Source: an uncultured Burkholderiales bacterium (GTDB lineage: Bacteria; Pseudomonadota; Gammaproteobacteria; Burkholderiales; Burkholderiaceae_C). From it: a stretch of 64,000 nucleotides of DNA. The stretch lies in the NCBI GenBank assembly GCA_903870145.1, contig CAIQBO010000020.1, positions 1 to 64,000 on the forward strand. Direction: 5' to 3'. Positions 11,230 to 21,266 of the stretch are shown here, piece by piece (positions within the stretch are counted from its first letter, which is position 1; each line of letters starts with the position of its first letter). The position numbers and the translations under genes are program-made. The notes beneath the pieces were generated by a model. That model had not been told where the DNA came from. It was given only the letters and a program-made list of their open reading frames with translations, and ran no database searches.

Positions 11230-11873
11230 AACTCCTTGGATGCGTCAGCGCCCACTTCTTCCAAGTGCGAGGTGTCGGCCCAGCCGACCAAAGAAACGCT
11301 TTGAGGGGTCCAAAGCAAGCGGTTGACGGCGGTGTTGGTCAATTGCCAAGTGCGCGGGGCTTGAAGGCCTTGGCCTGTGGCCATGCGGTAGAGCATGTCC
11401 ATGACGCCGCCATGTGCAAACAGCGCAATATGTTGCCCTGGGTGTTGCGCGGCCAATTCGTTCAAGGTTGCGCGCACCCGCTCTTGCATGCTGAGCAAAG
11501 ATTCACCGCCACCTGGGGGTGCCCAGTCTGGATCGCGTTTGCGCCAACGCAGGGCCTCTTGGGGCAAATCTCTTTCAATTTCAGAAAATGTTTTGCCTTG
11601 AAAATCACCAAAGCCACGCTCACGCAAACCCCAATGCGGCACCGCCTCTAAGCCCATGCGCTGGGCCACGGTGGACGCGGTTTGATGCGCTCGCTTGAGG
11701 TCACTGGTGTAGACCGCGTGCAGGGGTTCCTGCAAGGCCAATGCGTCGGCCAAGCGCTGCGCTTGCCACTGGCCATGTGCATTCAAGGGAATATCTAACT
11801 GGCCTTGAATGCGGGTGTCCACATTCCAAGCGGTCTCGCCATGTCGGATGGCGATGATTCGGGTGGCGATCAT
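11226..11873 (-). CDS. Histidine phosphatase family protein (phosphoglycerate mutase-like)
   Basis: [29 protein letters not shown] ... [14 protein letters not shown]. Confidence 0.9.
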   Translation of the reverse strand: MIATRIIAIRHGETAWNVDTRIQGQLDIPLNAHGQWQAQRLADALALQEPLHAVYTSDLKRAHQTASTVAQRMGLEAVPHWGLRERGFGDFQGKTFSEIERDLPQEALRWRKRDPDWAPPGGGESLLSMQERVRATLNELAAQHPGQHIALFAHGGVMDMLYRMATGQGLQAPRTWQLTNTAVNRLLWTPQSVSLVGWADTSHLEEVGADASKEF

Positions 11874-11876
11874 GTC

Positions 11877-12533
11877 TTATCTGGGGATGGAAATATCAAC
11901 GCGCCTTTGTGCAGGCGAAGGGTTGGGAAAGCCTTGCAGCGCCGCTGCAATCACGGCGCTTAGGATATGCGGTGCGTCTGTCCACGGCCCTTCATGGCTG
12001 GCGCGGGTTTGGTAGACCACGCGGCTGCTTTGAAGTTCACGAATAACCAAACTGACTTCATGCATGTAACCGACTGGCGGCATGAAGCCCAAGCCGGCCC
12101 CCAACCCAAAGCCAGGGGCTCTGTGACTCCAAAGCAAGTTGGCACGCGCACCGCTTAGCCAAGGCCCACGAACAGGTCGGCCCCAAGGGTCGGCGATGTA
12201 TTCTGCGCTGCGCACCCCGATCCAAACGCTGTACTGCGCGGCTGCATCGTCACGCGCCCAGCCCAGGGGGGTCAGCGCTGCTTGGACTTGCAGTTCTGCC
12301 CAGCCGGCTTGAATGCTGTTGACGTCAGAGGGCAGGCGCTCAAAGCGGTACAACACATTTGTGGTTGGCATGGCTTGGCCTGGCCACTGCACGCGGGTGT
12401 CAACTTGGCTGTCGACAATGCGCATGCCAGTGCATGCCGTCAAGGCCAAGGCCAGCAGGAGGTAGACGGCTGCCATGCAAGAAGCGCCCAAAGCGCTTCG
12501 CCTTGGGGCTAAAAGGGAGAATTGATTGGACAT
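11877..12533 (-). CDS. DUF4136-like lipoprotein
   Basis: Lipobox LLALALTACTG after start MSNQFSLL; downstream pattern resembles DUF4136. Confidence 0.7.
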   Translation of the reverse strand: MSNQFSLLAPRRSALGASCMAAVYLLLALALTACTGMRIVDSQVDTRVQWPGQAMPTTNVLYRFERLPSDVNSIQAGWAELQVQAALTPLGWARDDAAAQYSVWIGVRSAEYIADPWGRPVRGPWLSGARANLLWSHRAPGFGLGAGLGFMPPVGYMHEVSLVIRELQSSRVVYQTRASHEGPWTDAPHILSAVIAAALQGFPNPSPAQRRVDISIPR

Positions 12534-12576
12534 CCTTGCTCCTTGAGTTGAGTGATAGTCTTTGGGCGGCGGCAAC

Positions 12577-13458
12577 TTAGAGTTGCACCACTTGCACGCC
12601 TTGGAGTGCGCTGAATGGACTGGCAACTTCAAATGTTTCGTCGTCAAAGGCGGTGTCGCCATCTGGGCTGGGCTGGCCGGTGATGGTCAGGTTTTTAAAG
12701 TCATGCAGTTGTGTGTCCATCAAGTGCGATGGCACCACATTTTGCAAAGCAGCAAACATGTTTTCAATGCGGCCAGGGTAATTTTTTTGCCATTCACGCA
12801 GCATATTGCCAATGTGTTTGCGCTGCAGGTTTTCTTGGCTGCCGCACAAGGTGCAAGGAATAAGGGGAAACTGCCGATGCTCGGCCCAGCGCGTCAGATC
12901 TGTTTCTGCCACATGGGCCAAGGGCCTGATGACCATGAATTCGCCATTGTCGCTCAAGAGTTTGGGTGGCATGCCTTTGAGTTTGCCGCCAAAAAACATG
13001 TTCAAAAAGAAAGTTTGCAGCATGTCGTCGCGGTGATGGCCCAAGGCCAGTTTGTTGCAGCGCAGTTGGCGTGCGACCTTGTACAAAATGCCGCGGCGCA
13101 AGCGACTGCACAAACTGCACATGGTCTTGCCTTCGGGAATCTTGTCTTTCACAATCGAGTAAGTGTCTTGGGTTTCGATGTGAAAAGGCAGGCCTAAATT
13201 TCTCAAATAATTGGGCAAAATTTCAGCTGGAAAACCCGGTTGTTTTTGGTCCAAATTAACGGCAATCAATTCAAAATCAACCGGTGCACGGGCTTTCATT
13301 TTGAGCAAAATGTCCAGCATGCCGTAGCTGTCTTTGCCGCCCGACATGCAGACCATGACGCGGTCGCCAGCTTGGATCATGTTGAACTCGGTGATGGCTT
13401 GGCCTACTTGGCGGCACAAACGCTTTTCAAGCTTATGGGTCTCGAGCTCGATTTTCAT
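12577..13458 (-). CDS. ttcA: tRNA 2-thiocytidine(32) synthetase TtcA
   Basis: [15 protein letters not shown]-loop, [20 protein letters not shown]. Confidence 0.93.
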   Translation of the reverse strand: MKIELETHKLEKRLCRQVGQAITEFNMIQAGDRVMVCMSGGKDSYGMLDILLKMKARAPVDFELIAVNLDQKQPGFPAEILPNYLRNLGLPFHIETQDTYSIVKDKIPEGKTMCSLCSRLRRGILYKVARQLRCNKLALGHHRDDMLQTFFLNMFFGGKLKGMPPKLLSDNGEFMVIRPLAHVAETDLTRWAEHRQFPLIPCTLCGSQENLQRKHIGNMLREWQKNYPGRIENMFAALQNVVPSHLMDTQLHDFKNLTITGQPSPDGDTAFDDETFEVASPFSALQGVQVVQL

Positions 13459-13462
13459 GGCT

Positions 13463-13852
13463 TTACCACTCTCCTGTTTCCATGCGAATGGCAACTTCGC
13501 AGTCTTCAAATATTTCTAACTTGGCGATCTTCACGCGAACCCCTTTAACACCGTGCAATTGCATCAAACGGCGGGCCAGTTTGCCGATCAAAGTCTCCAG
13601 CAAATTGACGTGCACTGAAGTGCATTCGTCGATGATGATTTTGCGCACTTTTCGGTAGTCCAGCACATTGGCAATGTCATCATCATGGGGCATCAAAGGT
13701 TGGGCGCCCAGGTTCAATTCAGCATCGACTTGAATCGGTTGTGGTGCTTTTCTTTCATGCTCCAAAATGCCCAAACTGGCGTCAAAGCGCAGGCCCCAGA
13801 GGGTCAGGGTTTGGTTGCCGTGGGTGTTGTGCATGAGGCTTGTTACATCCAA
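13463..13852 (-). CDS. folB: Dihydroneopterin aldolase
   Basis: [29 protein letters not shown] ... [14 protein letters not shown]. Confidence 0.85.
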   Translation of the reverse strand: MDVTSLMHNTHGNQTLTLWGLRFDASLGILEHERKAPQPIQVDAELNLGAQPLMPHDDDIANVLDYRKVRKIIIDECTSVHVNLLETLIGKLARRLMQLHGVKGVRVKIAKLEIFEDCEVAIRMETGEW

Positions 13853-14676
13853 GAAAAATCACGATCAAACTTCATCAAGTGCTGGCCACCATCGACCAGC
13901 AAGGTGGTGCCTGTGATCGAATGGTTGTTCAAAGCAAAGAGCACGCTGCTGACAACATCTTGCACCGAAGAGGACCGGCCCAAAGGGCTTAAGGTGTGCA
14001 GCTGCTTGAATTTTTCAGGGCTCAGCAAATGACTGGTCAAAGTCAAGCCAGGGGCCACGCCGACCACGCGCAATTGCGGAGCCAAGGCTTGCGCCAGCAA
14101 GGTGGTGGCCGCCTCCAATGCGGCTTTGGACAAGGTGTAGCTTAAAAAATCAGGATTGGGGTTCCATAATTTTTGGTCCAATAAGTTGACCACCACGCCT
14201 TGCGCATCAGCCTGGCTGCGCTGTATCACATGTTGGTGCAAGGCTTGGGCCAAAACGATGGCCGCGCCTGTGTTGCTGGCCCAGTGGGCGGCCATGCTGG
14301 CGTAGCTGAAACTGCGCACATCGTCGTGCTCAAATAAAGCGGCATTGTTGATCACGGCGTCAACTTTTCCCAAGCGAGCGACCACCTTGGGCAATAGCGC
14401 TCGGGTGGCCGATTCATCGGCCAAGTCGGCTTGAAAAATTAAATGTTCAGAGGCCAAGCTGCTCGACGATGAAGCCCGTAGAGCGGCGCATTCTTGAGCG
14501 GTGGCCAAGGCTTGCGCAGCCGAGTTGTTGTAATGCACTGCGACTTGCCAGCCCGCATGGGCCAAGCCCAATGCAATTTCCCGGCCCAAGCGCACAGCTG
14601 CGCCGGTGACCAGCGCCGTGCGTTGAGTCACGGGGGGGGCTGTAGCAGCAGTGGAGGCAGAAAGAGCGGCCGACAT
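13843..14676 (-). CDS. SDR family oxidoreductase (pteridine reductase/FolM-like)
   Basis: ALVTGAAVRLGREIALGLAHAGWQVAVHYNNS, NNAALFEHD, SYTLSKAALE; adjacent to folB. Confidence 0.85.
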   Translation of the reverse strand: MSAALSASTAATAPPVTQRTALVTGAAVRLGREIALGLAHAGWQVAVHYNNSAAQALATAQECAALRASSSSSLASEHLIFQADLADESATRALLPKVVARLGKVDAVINNAALFEHDDVRSFSYASMAAHWASNTGAAIVLAQALHQHVIQRSQADAQGVVVNLLDQKLWNPNPDFLSYTLSKAALEAATTLLAQALAPQLRVVGVAPGLTLTSHLLSPEKFKQLHTLSPLGRSSSVQDVVSSVLFALNNHSITGTTLLVDGGQHLMKFDRDFSWM

Positions 14677-14695
14677 TCGAGGACAATCAGGGGTG

Positions 14696-15808
14696 ATGAG
14701 ACAAGCTGATAGTTTAACGACCCCCCTGCTCGAGCGGGTGCACAAGGCCATTACCAACGCAGGCGGGTGGTTGGGCTTTGACCTCTTTATGGCCATGGCC
14801 CTGTACGAACCAAGCTTGGGTTATTACGCCAACACCAGCCCCAAATTTGGTCAGATGCCACAGGCTGGCAGTGATTTTGTCACCGCACCCGAAATGTCGC
14901 CTCTGTTTGGCGAAACCTTGGCCCAGCAAGTGGCCCAGTCCTTAGCGGACAGCGGCACCGACGAAATTTGGGAGTTTGGCGCGGGCAGTGGCGCTTTGGC
15001 CGAACAATTGATGACCCATTTGAAGCGGCAAGGTTGCAGCCTGAGGCACTACCACATCATGGATTTGTCGGGCACTTTGCGAAAGCGTCAGCAAACCCGC
15101 TTGGCCCCCTTTGGCGCGCAAGTGCGCTGGCTCCACCAGTGGCCGCAGGCCCTGCAAGGTGTGGTGGTGGGCAACGAGGTGCTTGACGCTATGCCGGTGC
15201 AACTGTTGCACCGAGTCGGCGGTGCGTGGCACGAGCGCGGCGTGGTCTCAGGGCCCCAAGGCTTGGCCTGGCAAGACCGCTTGACGGCGCTTCGCCCGCC
15301 GATGGAGGTGCCAGGCGAGCACGACTACCTGACTGAAATACAGCCCCAAGGCGAAGCCTTTGTGCGCAGTTTGGCCCAGCGTTTGCTGGCCAGTCAGCGC
15401 GGGGGGGCGGCTTTTTTCTTGGACTATGGGTTCCCTCAAAGCGAGTACTTTCACCCTGAGCGGCACATGGGCACGGTGATGTGCCACCAAGCGCACCGCG
15501 CAGACACCGACCCGCTGGTTTCGGTGGGCTTGAAGGACATCACTGCGCACGTAAACTTCACGGGCATGGCCTTGGCCGGACAAGATGCGGGTTTGAACGT
15601 GCTGGGCTACACCAGCCAAGCACGCTTTTTATTGAATTTGGGCTTGGCCCAGCGCATGGAACAGGCCACTTTGCCCGAGCGCACGCAGGCCCAGCGGCTG
15701 CTCAATGAACATGAAATGGGCGAGCTGTTCAAGGTGCTGGGGTTTGCCACCAACCCCCACTGGCAAGCCCAAGGTTTTGCGGACGGTGACCGCAGCCACC
15801 GTCTTTGA
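14696..15808 (+). CDS. SAM-dependent methyltransferase, MidA/NDUFAF7 family
   Basis: YYANTSPKFGQMPQAGSDFVTAPEMSPLFGETLAQQVA, EFGAGSGALAEQL, VVGNEVLDAMPVQL. Confidence 0.88.
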   Translation: MRQADSLTTPLLERVHKAITNAGGWLGFDLFMAMALYEPSLGYYANTSPKFGQMPQAGSDFVTAPEMSPLFGETLAQQVAQSLADSGTDEIWEFGAGSGALAEQLMTHLKRQGCSLRHYHIMDLSGTLRKRQQTRLAPFGAQVRWLHQWPQALQGVVVGNEVLDAMPVQLLHRVGGAWHERGVVSGPQGLAWQDRLTALRPPMEVPGEHDYLTEIQPQGEAFVRSLAQRLLASQRGGAAFFLDYGFPQSEYFHPERHMGTVMCHQAHRADTDPLVSVGLKDITAHVNFTGMALAGQDAGLNVLGYTSQARFLLNLGLAQRMEQATLPERTQAQRLLNEHEMGELFKVLGFATNPHWQAQGFADGDRSHRL

Positions 15809-15826
15809 ATTTTTGAAAGCAAGCAC

Positions 15827-16021
15827 ATGCTGCGCTGGGTGATAGTGACATTCTTGGCCCTGCTCTTGATCAGCTGGGCCCGCCCGTGGATGGAAAAAAT
15901 GGGTTTGGGCAAGCTGCCGGGCGACTTTCACTTCAAGCTTTTTGGCCGCGAGTGGTTCGTGCCCTTGACCAGCACTTTGCTCTTGAGTTTCCTTCTGAGC
16001 GTGATCGCCAAGTTGCTTTAA
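15827..16021 (+). CDS. DUF2905 family small membrane protein
   Basis: LGLGKLPGDFHFKLFGREWFVPLTSTLLLSFLLSVIAKLL. Confidence 0.8.
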   Translation: MLRWVIVTFLALLLISWARPWMEKMGLGKLPGDFHFKLFGREWFVPLTSTLLLSFLLSVIAKLL

Positions 16022-16159
16022 TGAATTTGTGTTACATTAGCCTATCGCTCTGGACGCCAGAGTGTTAGCGCAGTCCTTGCAAAACCCAATTGCTTGTGAC
16101 ATTGCGCACCCCTGCACAGGGGCCCCCAATCTCTGTACACCCCCTTATGCGCGCCCAAC

Positions 16160-16441
16160 GTGTTGTTATGCGCGCACTATATTTCTAGCTTCTTGATGAT
16201 TCATACGATTACTTTTGAAAATACCCCCCTCACCGTGGGAAAATACCGCATCGCTGCTTGTCCGCGTGCCTTGCCTTGTGGCCGCTTTGCGGCCCAAGTT
16301 TCAGTGGCCAGTGGACGGGGCAGTGCCAGCACCGACCGCGTGATGTGCTTTACCAATGACTTTGCCACTCGCGATGCGGCGGCCAGCTTTGCGTTGGCAC
16401 AGGGTTTGGACTGGGTGCGCTCGACAACGCAGCCTCACTGA
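16160..16441 (+). CDS. Hypothetical protein (start uncertain)
   Basis: ORF upstream of infA; no family recognised. Confidence 0.5.
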   Translation: MLLCAHYISSFLMIHTITFENTPLTVGKYRIAACPRALPCGRFAAQVSVASGRGSASTDRVMCFTNDFATRDAAASFALAQGLDWVRSTTQPH

Positions 16442-16468
16442 ACCAACGTTAAAACTTGAAAGGGAAAA

Positions 16469-16729
16469 ATGGCGAAAGAAGATCTGATCGAACAAATGGG
16501 CATCGTCAACGAAGTCTTGCCCGACACGCGTTTTCGCGTGACCTTGGACAACGGCCATCAGTTGATCGCTTATTCGGCCGGCAAAATGCGCAAGAACCAC
16601 ATTCGTATCTTGGCGGGTGACCGAGTGACGTTGGAACTCTCGCCCTATGATTTGACCAAAGGCCGGATCAGTTTCCGTCATTTGGCGGGCCGAGCGCCTG
16701 TCACGCCGCGTCGTCCTCCTGCCCGCTAA
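16469..16729 (+). CDS. infA: Translation initiation factor IF-1 (copy located outside a ribosomal protein operon)
   Basis: [71 protein letters not shown]. Confidence 0.9.
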   Translation: MAKEDLIEQMGIVNEVLPDTRFRVTLDNGHQLIAYSAGKMRKNHIRILAGDRVTLELSPYDLTKGRISFRHLAGRAPVTPRRPPAR

Positions 16730-18069
16730 AAGCTTGCAGACGGGCTTTCCTGAGCTCCGTGTTTGAACTCTGCCAGTGCTTTAATGCGTGCTCGGTGAAT
16801 TTCCTCTCCCACCGCTGGGCCTGTCAGGCCTTGCGCTTGGGCCTTGGCCGCCACGGCCGAGGTTTCTACCGACAATGCCACTTGCAGTGCGCCCAACAGT
16901 CGGCCTGCTGGCGCATAAGTCGTTTCTTCAAAACCCAATCGGCCTCGCGCATCGCAGGCGCAAGCCAATAAGATGTCGGGCCAGCGCTCGGGTTTGCGAA
17001 TCGCATCGCAACGCTCAAGCAAACGCATCAAGGCCGGCGCGCCCAAGTCTTGGCTGCGGTGGATATTGCCGTGCTCTCGCGCCACGACATCGGCCAATTC
17101 TCGGCAGTCATTGGGAAGCTTTAATCGATCACAAACTTGCGCCAACAATTTGGCGCTTCGCTGCTCGTGGCCCAAATGCCTGGGCCATTGGTCTGGCGGG
17201 GTTGTGCCTTTGCCCAGATCGTGCAGCAAGCAAGCCAGGCGAACGGGCAATGAAGCTTGCAGGCGCGCACTCATGTCCAGCACCATCATGAGGTGCACGC
17301 CGGTGTCCACCTCGGGGTGGTGCTCCGCGCGTTGGGGCACGCCCCACAAGCGCTCCACTTCGGGCAATAAAATTTTCAGCGCGCCGCACTCGCGCAGCAC
17401 CTCGAACATGCGAGAGGGGCGCTGGCCCATCAAGCCTTTGGCCAACTCCTGCCAGACCCGTTCAGGCACGAGGTGATGGGCTTCGCCGCCTTGCACCATC
17501 TCTTGCATCAAGGTCATGGTTTCGGGGGCGACGCTGAAGCTTGGCAGGTGCGCTGCAAAGCGGGCCACACGCAGGATGCGAACGGGGTCTTCGCGAAAGG
17601 CGGGGGTGACGTGCCTGAGCGTGCAAGATTCCAAGTCGCGCAGGCCGTGAAAGGGATCGATGCCATGCGCCATGAACAAGGATTTGAATTTTGCGCGCTT
17701 GTCTTGTTCGCTGTCGTCTGCGTTGAAGGGGCTGTTTGTCAGGCCAGCGCTCCATGCTTGAGGCAGCGCCATGGCGTTGACAGTCAGGTCGCGGCGTGCC
17801 AAATCTTCTTGAAGCGTGACTTCGGGTGAAGCGTGCGCCACAAAACCTTTGTAGCCCGGCGCGGTTTTTCGTTCGGTTCGTGCCAGTGCATATTCTTCGT
17901 GCGTGCGGGGGTGCAAAAAAACCGGAAAATCTTTGCCAACGGTTTGGAAGCCTTGCGCCTTCATCTCTTGGGGGGTGGCGCCCACCACCACCCAGTCAAG
18001 GTCTTTGACGCTTTGACCTAACAGGGCGTCTCGAAGGGCGCCCCCGACACTGAATATTTCCAAAGCCAT
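16726..18069 (-). CDS. cca: CCA-adding enzyme with HD domain (multifunctional CCA protein)
   Basis: [49 protein letters not shown]. Confidence 0.92.
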   Translation of the reverse strand: MALEIFSVGGALRDALLGQSVKDLDWVVVGATPQEMKAQGFQTVGKDFPVFLHPRTHEEYALARTERKTAPGYKGFVAHASPEVTLQEDLARRDLTVNAMALPQAWSAGLTNSPFNADDSEQDKRAKFKSLFMAHGIDPFHGLRDLESCTLRHVTPAFREDPVRILRVARFAAHLPSFSVAPETMTLMQEMVQGGEAHHLVPERVWQELAKGLMGQRPSRMFEVLRECGALKILLPEVERLWGVPQRAEHHPEVDTGVHLMMVLDMSARLQASLPVRLACLLHDLGKGTTPPDQWPRHLGHEQRSAKLLAQVCDRLKLPNDCRELADVVAREHGNIHRSQDLGAPALMRLLERCDAIRKPERWPDILLACACDARGRLGFEETTYAPAGRLLGALQVALSVETSAVAAKAQAQGLTGPAVGEEIHRARIKALAEFKHGAQESPSASF

Positions 18070-18078
18070 GCTGCAAGG

Positions 18079-18762
18079 TTATCCGGGCAGCAGGCGAAAG
18101 GGCTCTTCAAAATCAATAAAGTCTTTTTCAGCCAAAGCGCCATCTGTCCAGGCTTTCACGCCGGGCATGAGGCACAGGCGAGCAACGTAACTTTGAAGCG
18201 GTGCCGACACGGGCAGCGCATAGGTTTGGATGCGCATCACGACGGGTGCAAAATAAGCATCGGCAATGCTGAAGTCGCCAAACAGCATGGGGCCTTTGTG
18301 CTCGTGCAGCAGATCACCCCAAAGCGTTTCTAAGCGCTGCAAGTCGGCGCGCAAGGCCGCTTTGTCACGCAGAGCCAAAGCGCCGATGTGGGGCAAATGG
18401 GCATCGATGTTCATAGGGCATGCGCTGCGCAGGCCCATAAAGCCGCTGTGCATTTCAGCGCAAACGCTGCGAGCGCGGGCGCGTGCCGAAGAGTTTTGTG
18501 GCCAGAGATTTTTTTCTGGAAATTTTTCGGCCAAATATTCGGCAATCGCCAAAGTGTCCCAGATGGCCAAGTCTGCATCGAGCAGAACTGGCACTTTGCC
18601 AACGGGGGTGATGTTGTGCAGGCCTTGCTTGAATTGCGATTGCGCCTCAAAACCATCAAAGCGCAGCATCACTTCTTCAAACGCAATGCCGGTTTGGCGC
18701 ATCAAAACCCAAGGCCGCATGGACCAAGACGAGTAGTTCTTGTTGCCGATGAAAAGTTTCAT
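18079..18762 (-). CDS. Glutathione S-transferase family protein
   Basis: MKLFIGNKNYSSWSMRPWVLMRQTGIAFEEV ... thioredoxin-like and helical GST domains. Confidence 0.88.
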   Translation of the reverse strand: MKLFIGNKNYSSWSMRPWVLMRQTGIAFEEVMLRFDGFEAQSQFKQGLHNITPVGKVPVLLDADLAIWDTLAIAEYLAEKFPEKNLWPQNSSARARARSVCAEMHSGFMGLRSACPMNIDAHLPHIGALALRDKAALRADLQRLETLWGDLLHEHKGPMLFGDFSIADAYFAPVVMRIQTYALPVSAPLQSYVARLCLMPGVKAWTDGALAEKDFIDFEEPFRLLPG

Positions 18763-19844
18763 GATGCCAACCCGCTGGCGGCTTGAAACAAAGCCTCGCG
18801 CGCTTGCGAGACGATTTGTTCACGCCACGCATCGGTGTCGGTGTAGAAGGCGCGCAAGATATCTTGTTTGATTTGAGTTTTGAGCGCCGATTCTGCATAA
18901 GGGTGCACATGCAGCCAGTGCTCACCGCGCAGTGCATGCATGACTTGTTCCATGGGCAAGGTGCCGTATTCCATGGCAATGCCGGTGTACTCCACTTGCG
19001 GGCACTCGTGATGAACGGACATCCACATCAGGCCCGTCAAGAAAGCAGAGGTGGACGAGCCGTCATAAATGGAAGTCACATTGTGGCCCCACCAAGCGCG
19101 CGCACGTGTCAACGCGGCGTTGTCGTTGGCGCAAGCAAAAATGCGCTCGCCAACGCCACTGGGGCCAAGGCCGGTGTGCAAATCGATCCAAGCCAATTTT
19201 TGCGCGCGGCTGCCGTGTTGCTTTAAAACTTGGCGAATGGTTTGATTGCTCCACGTGGGTGCAGTGCCGCCAAAGAAAAGCCCGGCTGGAAACTCGTGTT
19301 GGCCTTGCGTGACAGCGGCTTGAAAGGCTGTCATGCCGCGCTGGGCAATGAATTGGCCAGTGGCTTGGGCATTGGCAGCGTCAGGTGGCCAGATCTCTGG
19401 AAGCAGCAGTGGCTGGACTTCTTGGTAGGCGGCATTGACGGGCAAGGGCTTGCTGAAGTCGTGGAAGTTGCGGTTAAGGTCCACATTTTCTTGGGTGACC
19501 CTTCGCAGGTGTGAAAAACCATAGGGATTCAAGGCATGGACATACAGCACGGCAACGCCTTTTTCGCGCGCCTCTTGGCGCCACGCCGTGTCATGCAGCG
19601 CATGGATTTGCACGCCACTGCCGCAGTAACCTTCTACGCCATGGCAAGCACTGCTCAGGACCAGCAGCTGCTTGGCATCTGCGGGGCCTTCGCGCACCAC
19701 ATCCATGGCCAGTTCTTCACCGTCTTTGCCCTTGAGCGGGTGAATGTGCGACTCAACACTCAAGCCTGCGGCGTCTGCAGCGAGCAAGAATTTTTGCCGT
19801 GCTTGCGCATAGCTTGAAGAGAATGAGGTTTGAACAGAGTTCAT
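18759..19844 (-). CDS. DUF2817/M14-like metallopeptidase family protein
   Basis: LSSACHGVEGYCGSGVQ, HALNPYGFSHLRRVTQENVDLNRNF, WIDLHTGLGPSG; start at MNSVQTSFSSSYAQ. Confidence 0.85.
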   Translation of the reverse strand: MNSVQTSFSSSYAQARQKFLLAADAAGLSVESHIHPLKGKDGEELAMDVVREGPADAKQLLVLSSACHGVEGYCGSGVQIHALHDTAWRQEAREKGVAVLYVHALNPYGFSHLRRVTQENVDLNRNFHDFSKPLPVNAAYQEVQPLLLPEIWPPDAANAQATGQFIAQRGMTAFQAAVTQGQHEFPAGLFFGGTAPTWSNQTIRQVLKQHGSRAQKLAWIDLHTGLGPSGVGERIFACANDNAALTRARAWWGHNVTSIYDGSSTSAFLTGLMWMSVHHECPQVEYTGIAMEYGTLPMEQVMHALRGEHWLHVHPYAESALKTQIKQDILRAFYTDTDAWREQIVSQAREALFQAASGLAS

Positions 19845-19862
19845 GCAAGCTCCCAAATTGAA

Positions 19863-19882
19863 TGAAGCCCCGAAGGGCTTCA
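19863..19882 (-). promoter_or_regulatory. Perfect 8-bp stem hairpin with C(UUCG)G tetraloop in the minus-strand leader of the DUF2817 gene
   Basis: Minus strand TGAAGCCC-TTCG-GGGCTTCA, ending 18 nt before the start codon at 19844. Confidence 0.7.
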
Positions 19883-19915
19883 CAAGCGAAACTCCCAAGG
19901 GGAATCGTGTTGATT

Positions 19916-21124
19916 TTAAGACTGTGTCGGGTTGGCCAGCCACTGGGTGGCCAATTCCACCCAGTAAGTGCCGCCCAAAGGGATCAGGTCGTCGTTGAAG
20001 TCGTAGCTGGGATTGTGCAGCATGCAAGGGCCTGCGCCATGGCCCATTTCGCGGTGGGTGCCGTCCCCATTGGCAATGAAGCAATAAGCGCCAGGTTTGG
20101 CTTGCAACATGAAGGAAAAGTCCTCTGCGCCCATGGTGGGCTCCTGCGCGATAACGTTGCTGGCGCCCACGATGCCTTCCATGACTTTGCGTGCAAAGTC
20201 GGCTTCGACTGCGCTGTTGATGGTAGGGGGGTAGTTGCGATTGAAATCAAACTCAGCGCGGGCATCAAAAGCGGCGCAAAGCTTGTCTGTGATTTGGCGC
20301 ATGCGCGATTCGATCAGGTCGAGCACTTCAATGGTGAAGGTACGCACCGTGCCTTGAATTTCGCAGAAGTCGGGCACCACATTGGTGGCTTCGCCCGCAT
20401 GCACCATGGTCACGGAAATGACACCGGCATCAACAGGTTTTTTGTTGCGAGAGATGATGGTTTGAAAGGCTTGGACCAATTGGCAGGCCACGGGCACAGG
20501 ATCAACGCCGTTGTGTGGCAACGCAGCATGGCTGCCTTTGCCGTGAATGGTGATTTTAAATTCATTGCTCGAAGCCATGACGGGGCCGGGGCTGACCGCA
20601 AACGTGCCCACCGCAGCGCCGGGCCAGTTGTGCATGCCAAAGACGGCTTGCATGGGAAATTTTTCAAACATGCCGTCTTTGATCATCTCGCGGGCGCCGC
20701 CGCCGCCTTCTTCGGCGGGTTGGAAGATCAAATAAACCGTGCCATCAAAGTCGCGGTGTTTGGCGAAATGTTTGGCCGCTGCCAAGAGCATGGCGGTGTG
20801 ACCGTCGTGTCCGCAAGCGTGCATCTTGCCTTGGTATTTGCTGGCGTGGGCAAAGGTGTTGAACTCTTGCATGGGCAAAGCGTCAATGTCGGCGCGCAGA
20901 CCAATGCCGCGGCCGCAAGCGCCGCCGTCTCGGCCTGTCAAAATGCCGATGACGCCAGTGGTGCCCATGCCGCGGTGGATGGGGATGCCCCAATCGGTGA
21001 GTTGCTTGGCGATCACGTCGGCGGTGCGTTCTTCTTGGAAGCACAACTCGGGGTGCGCGTGAATGTCTTTGCGAATGGCCGCAATGCTGGCCACGTCTGT
21101 GAGGATGGAGTCGATGATTTTCAT
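19916..21124 (-). CDS. M20 family amidohydrolase (hippurate hydrolase-like)
   Basis: DIHAHPELCFQEERTADVIAKQL, HACGHDGHTAMLL, PTMGAEDFSFML. Confidence 0.93.
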   Translation of the reverse strand: MKIIDSILTDVASIAAIRKDIHAHPELCFQEERTADVIAKQLTDWGIPIHRGMGTTGVIGILTGRDGGACGRGIGLRADIDALPMQEFNTFAHASKYQGKMHACGHDGHTAMLLAAAKHFAKHRDFDGTVYLIFQPAEEGGGGAREMIKDGMFEKFPMQAVFGMHNWPGAAVGTFAVSPGPVMASSNEFKITIHGKGSHAALPHNGVDPVPVACQLVQAFQTIISRNKKPVDAGVISVTMVHAGEATNVVPDFCEIQGTVRTFTIEVLDLIESRMRQITDKLCAAFDARAEFDFNRNYPPTINSAVEADFARKVMEGIVGASNVIAQEPTMGAEDFSFMLQAKPGAYCFIANGDGTHREMGHGAGPCMLHNPSYDFNDDLIPLGGTYWVELATQWLANPTQS

Positions 21125-21266
21125 GCCTACAGTCTAGCCAGACTCGTGCCAACACGCTACAACCCCTTTGCGCGTCGGGGACATTAGCCCTCAGGGTTAT
21201 CCCGGAAAATACAACTCTTAAAATCAATGCAAGATGACTTTACGCCATCAGTTTGGGAAAGAAAAA

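Noticed and set aside
19862-21187. 441-aa plus-strand ORF antisense to the M20 amidohydrolase
   Set aside because: Shadow ORF; the minus-strand M20 protein has all expected motifs.
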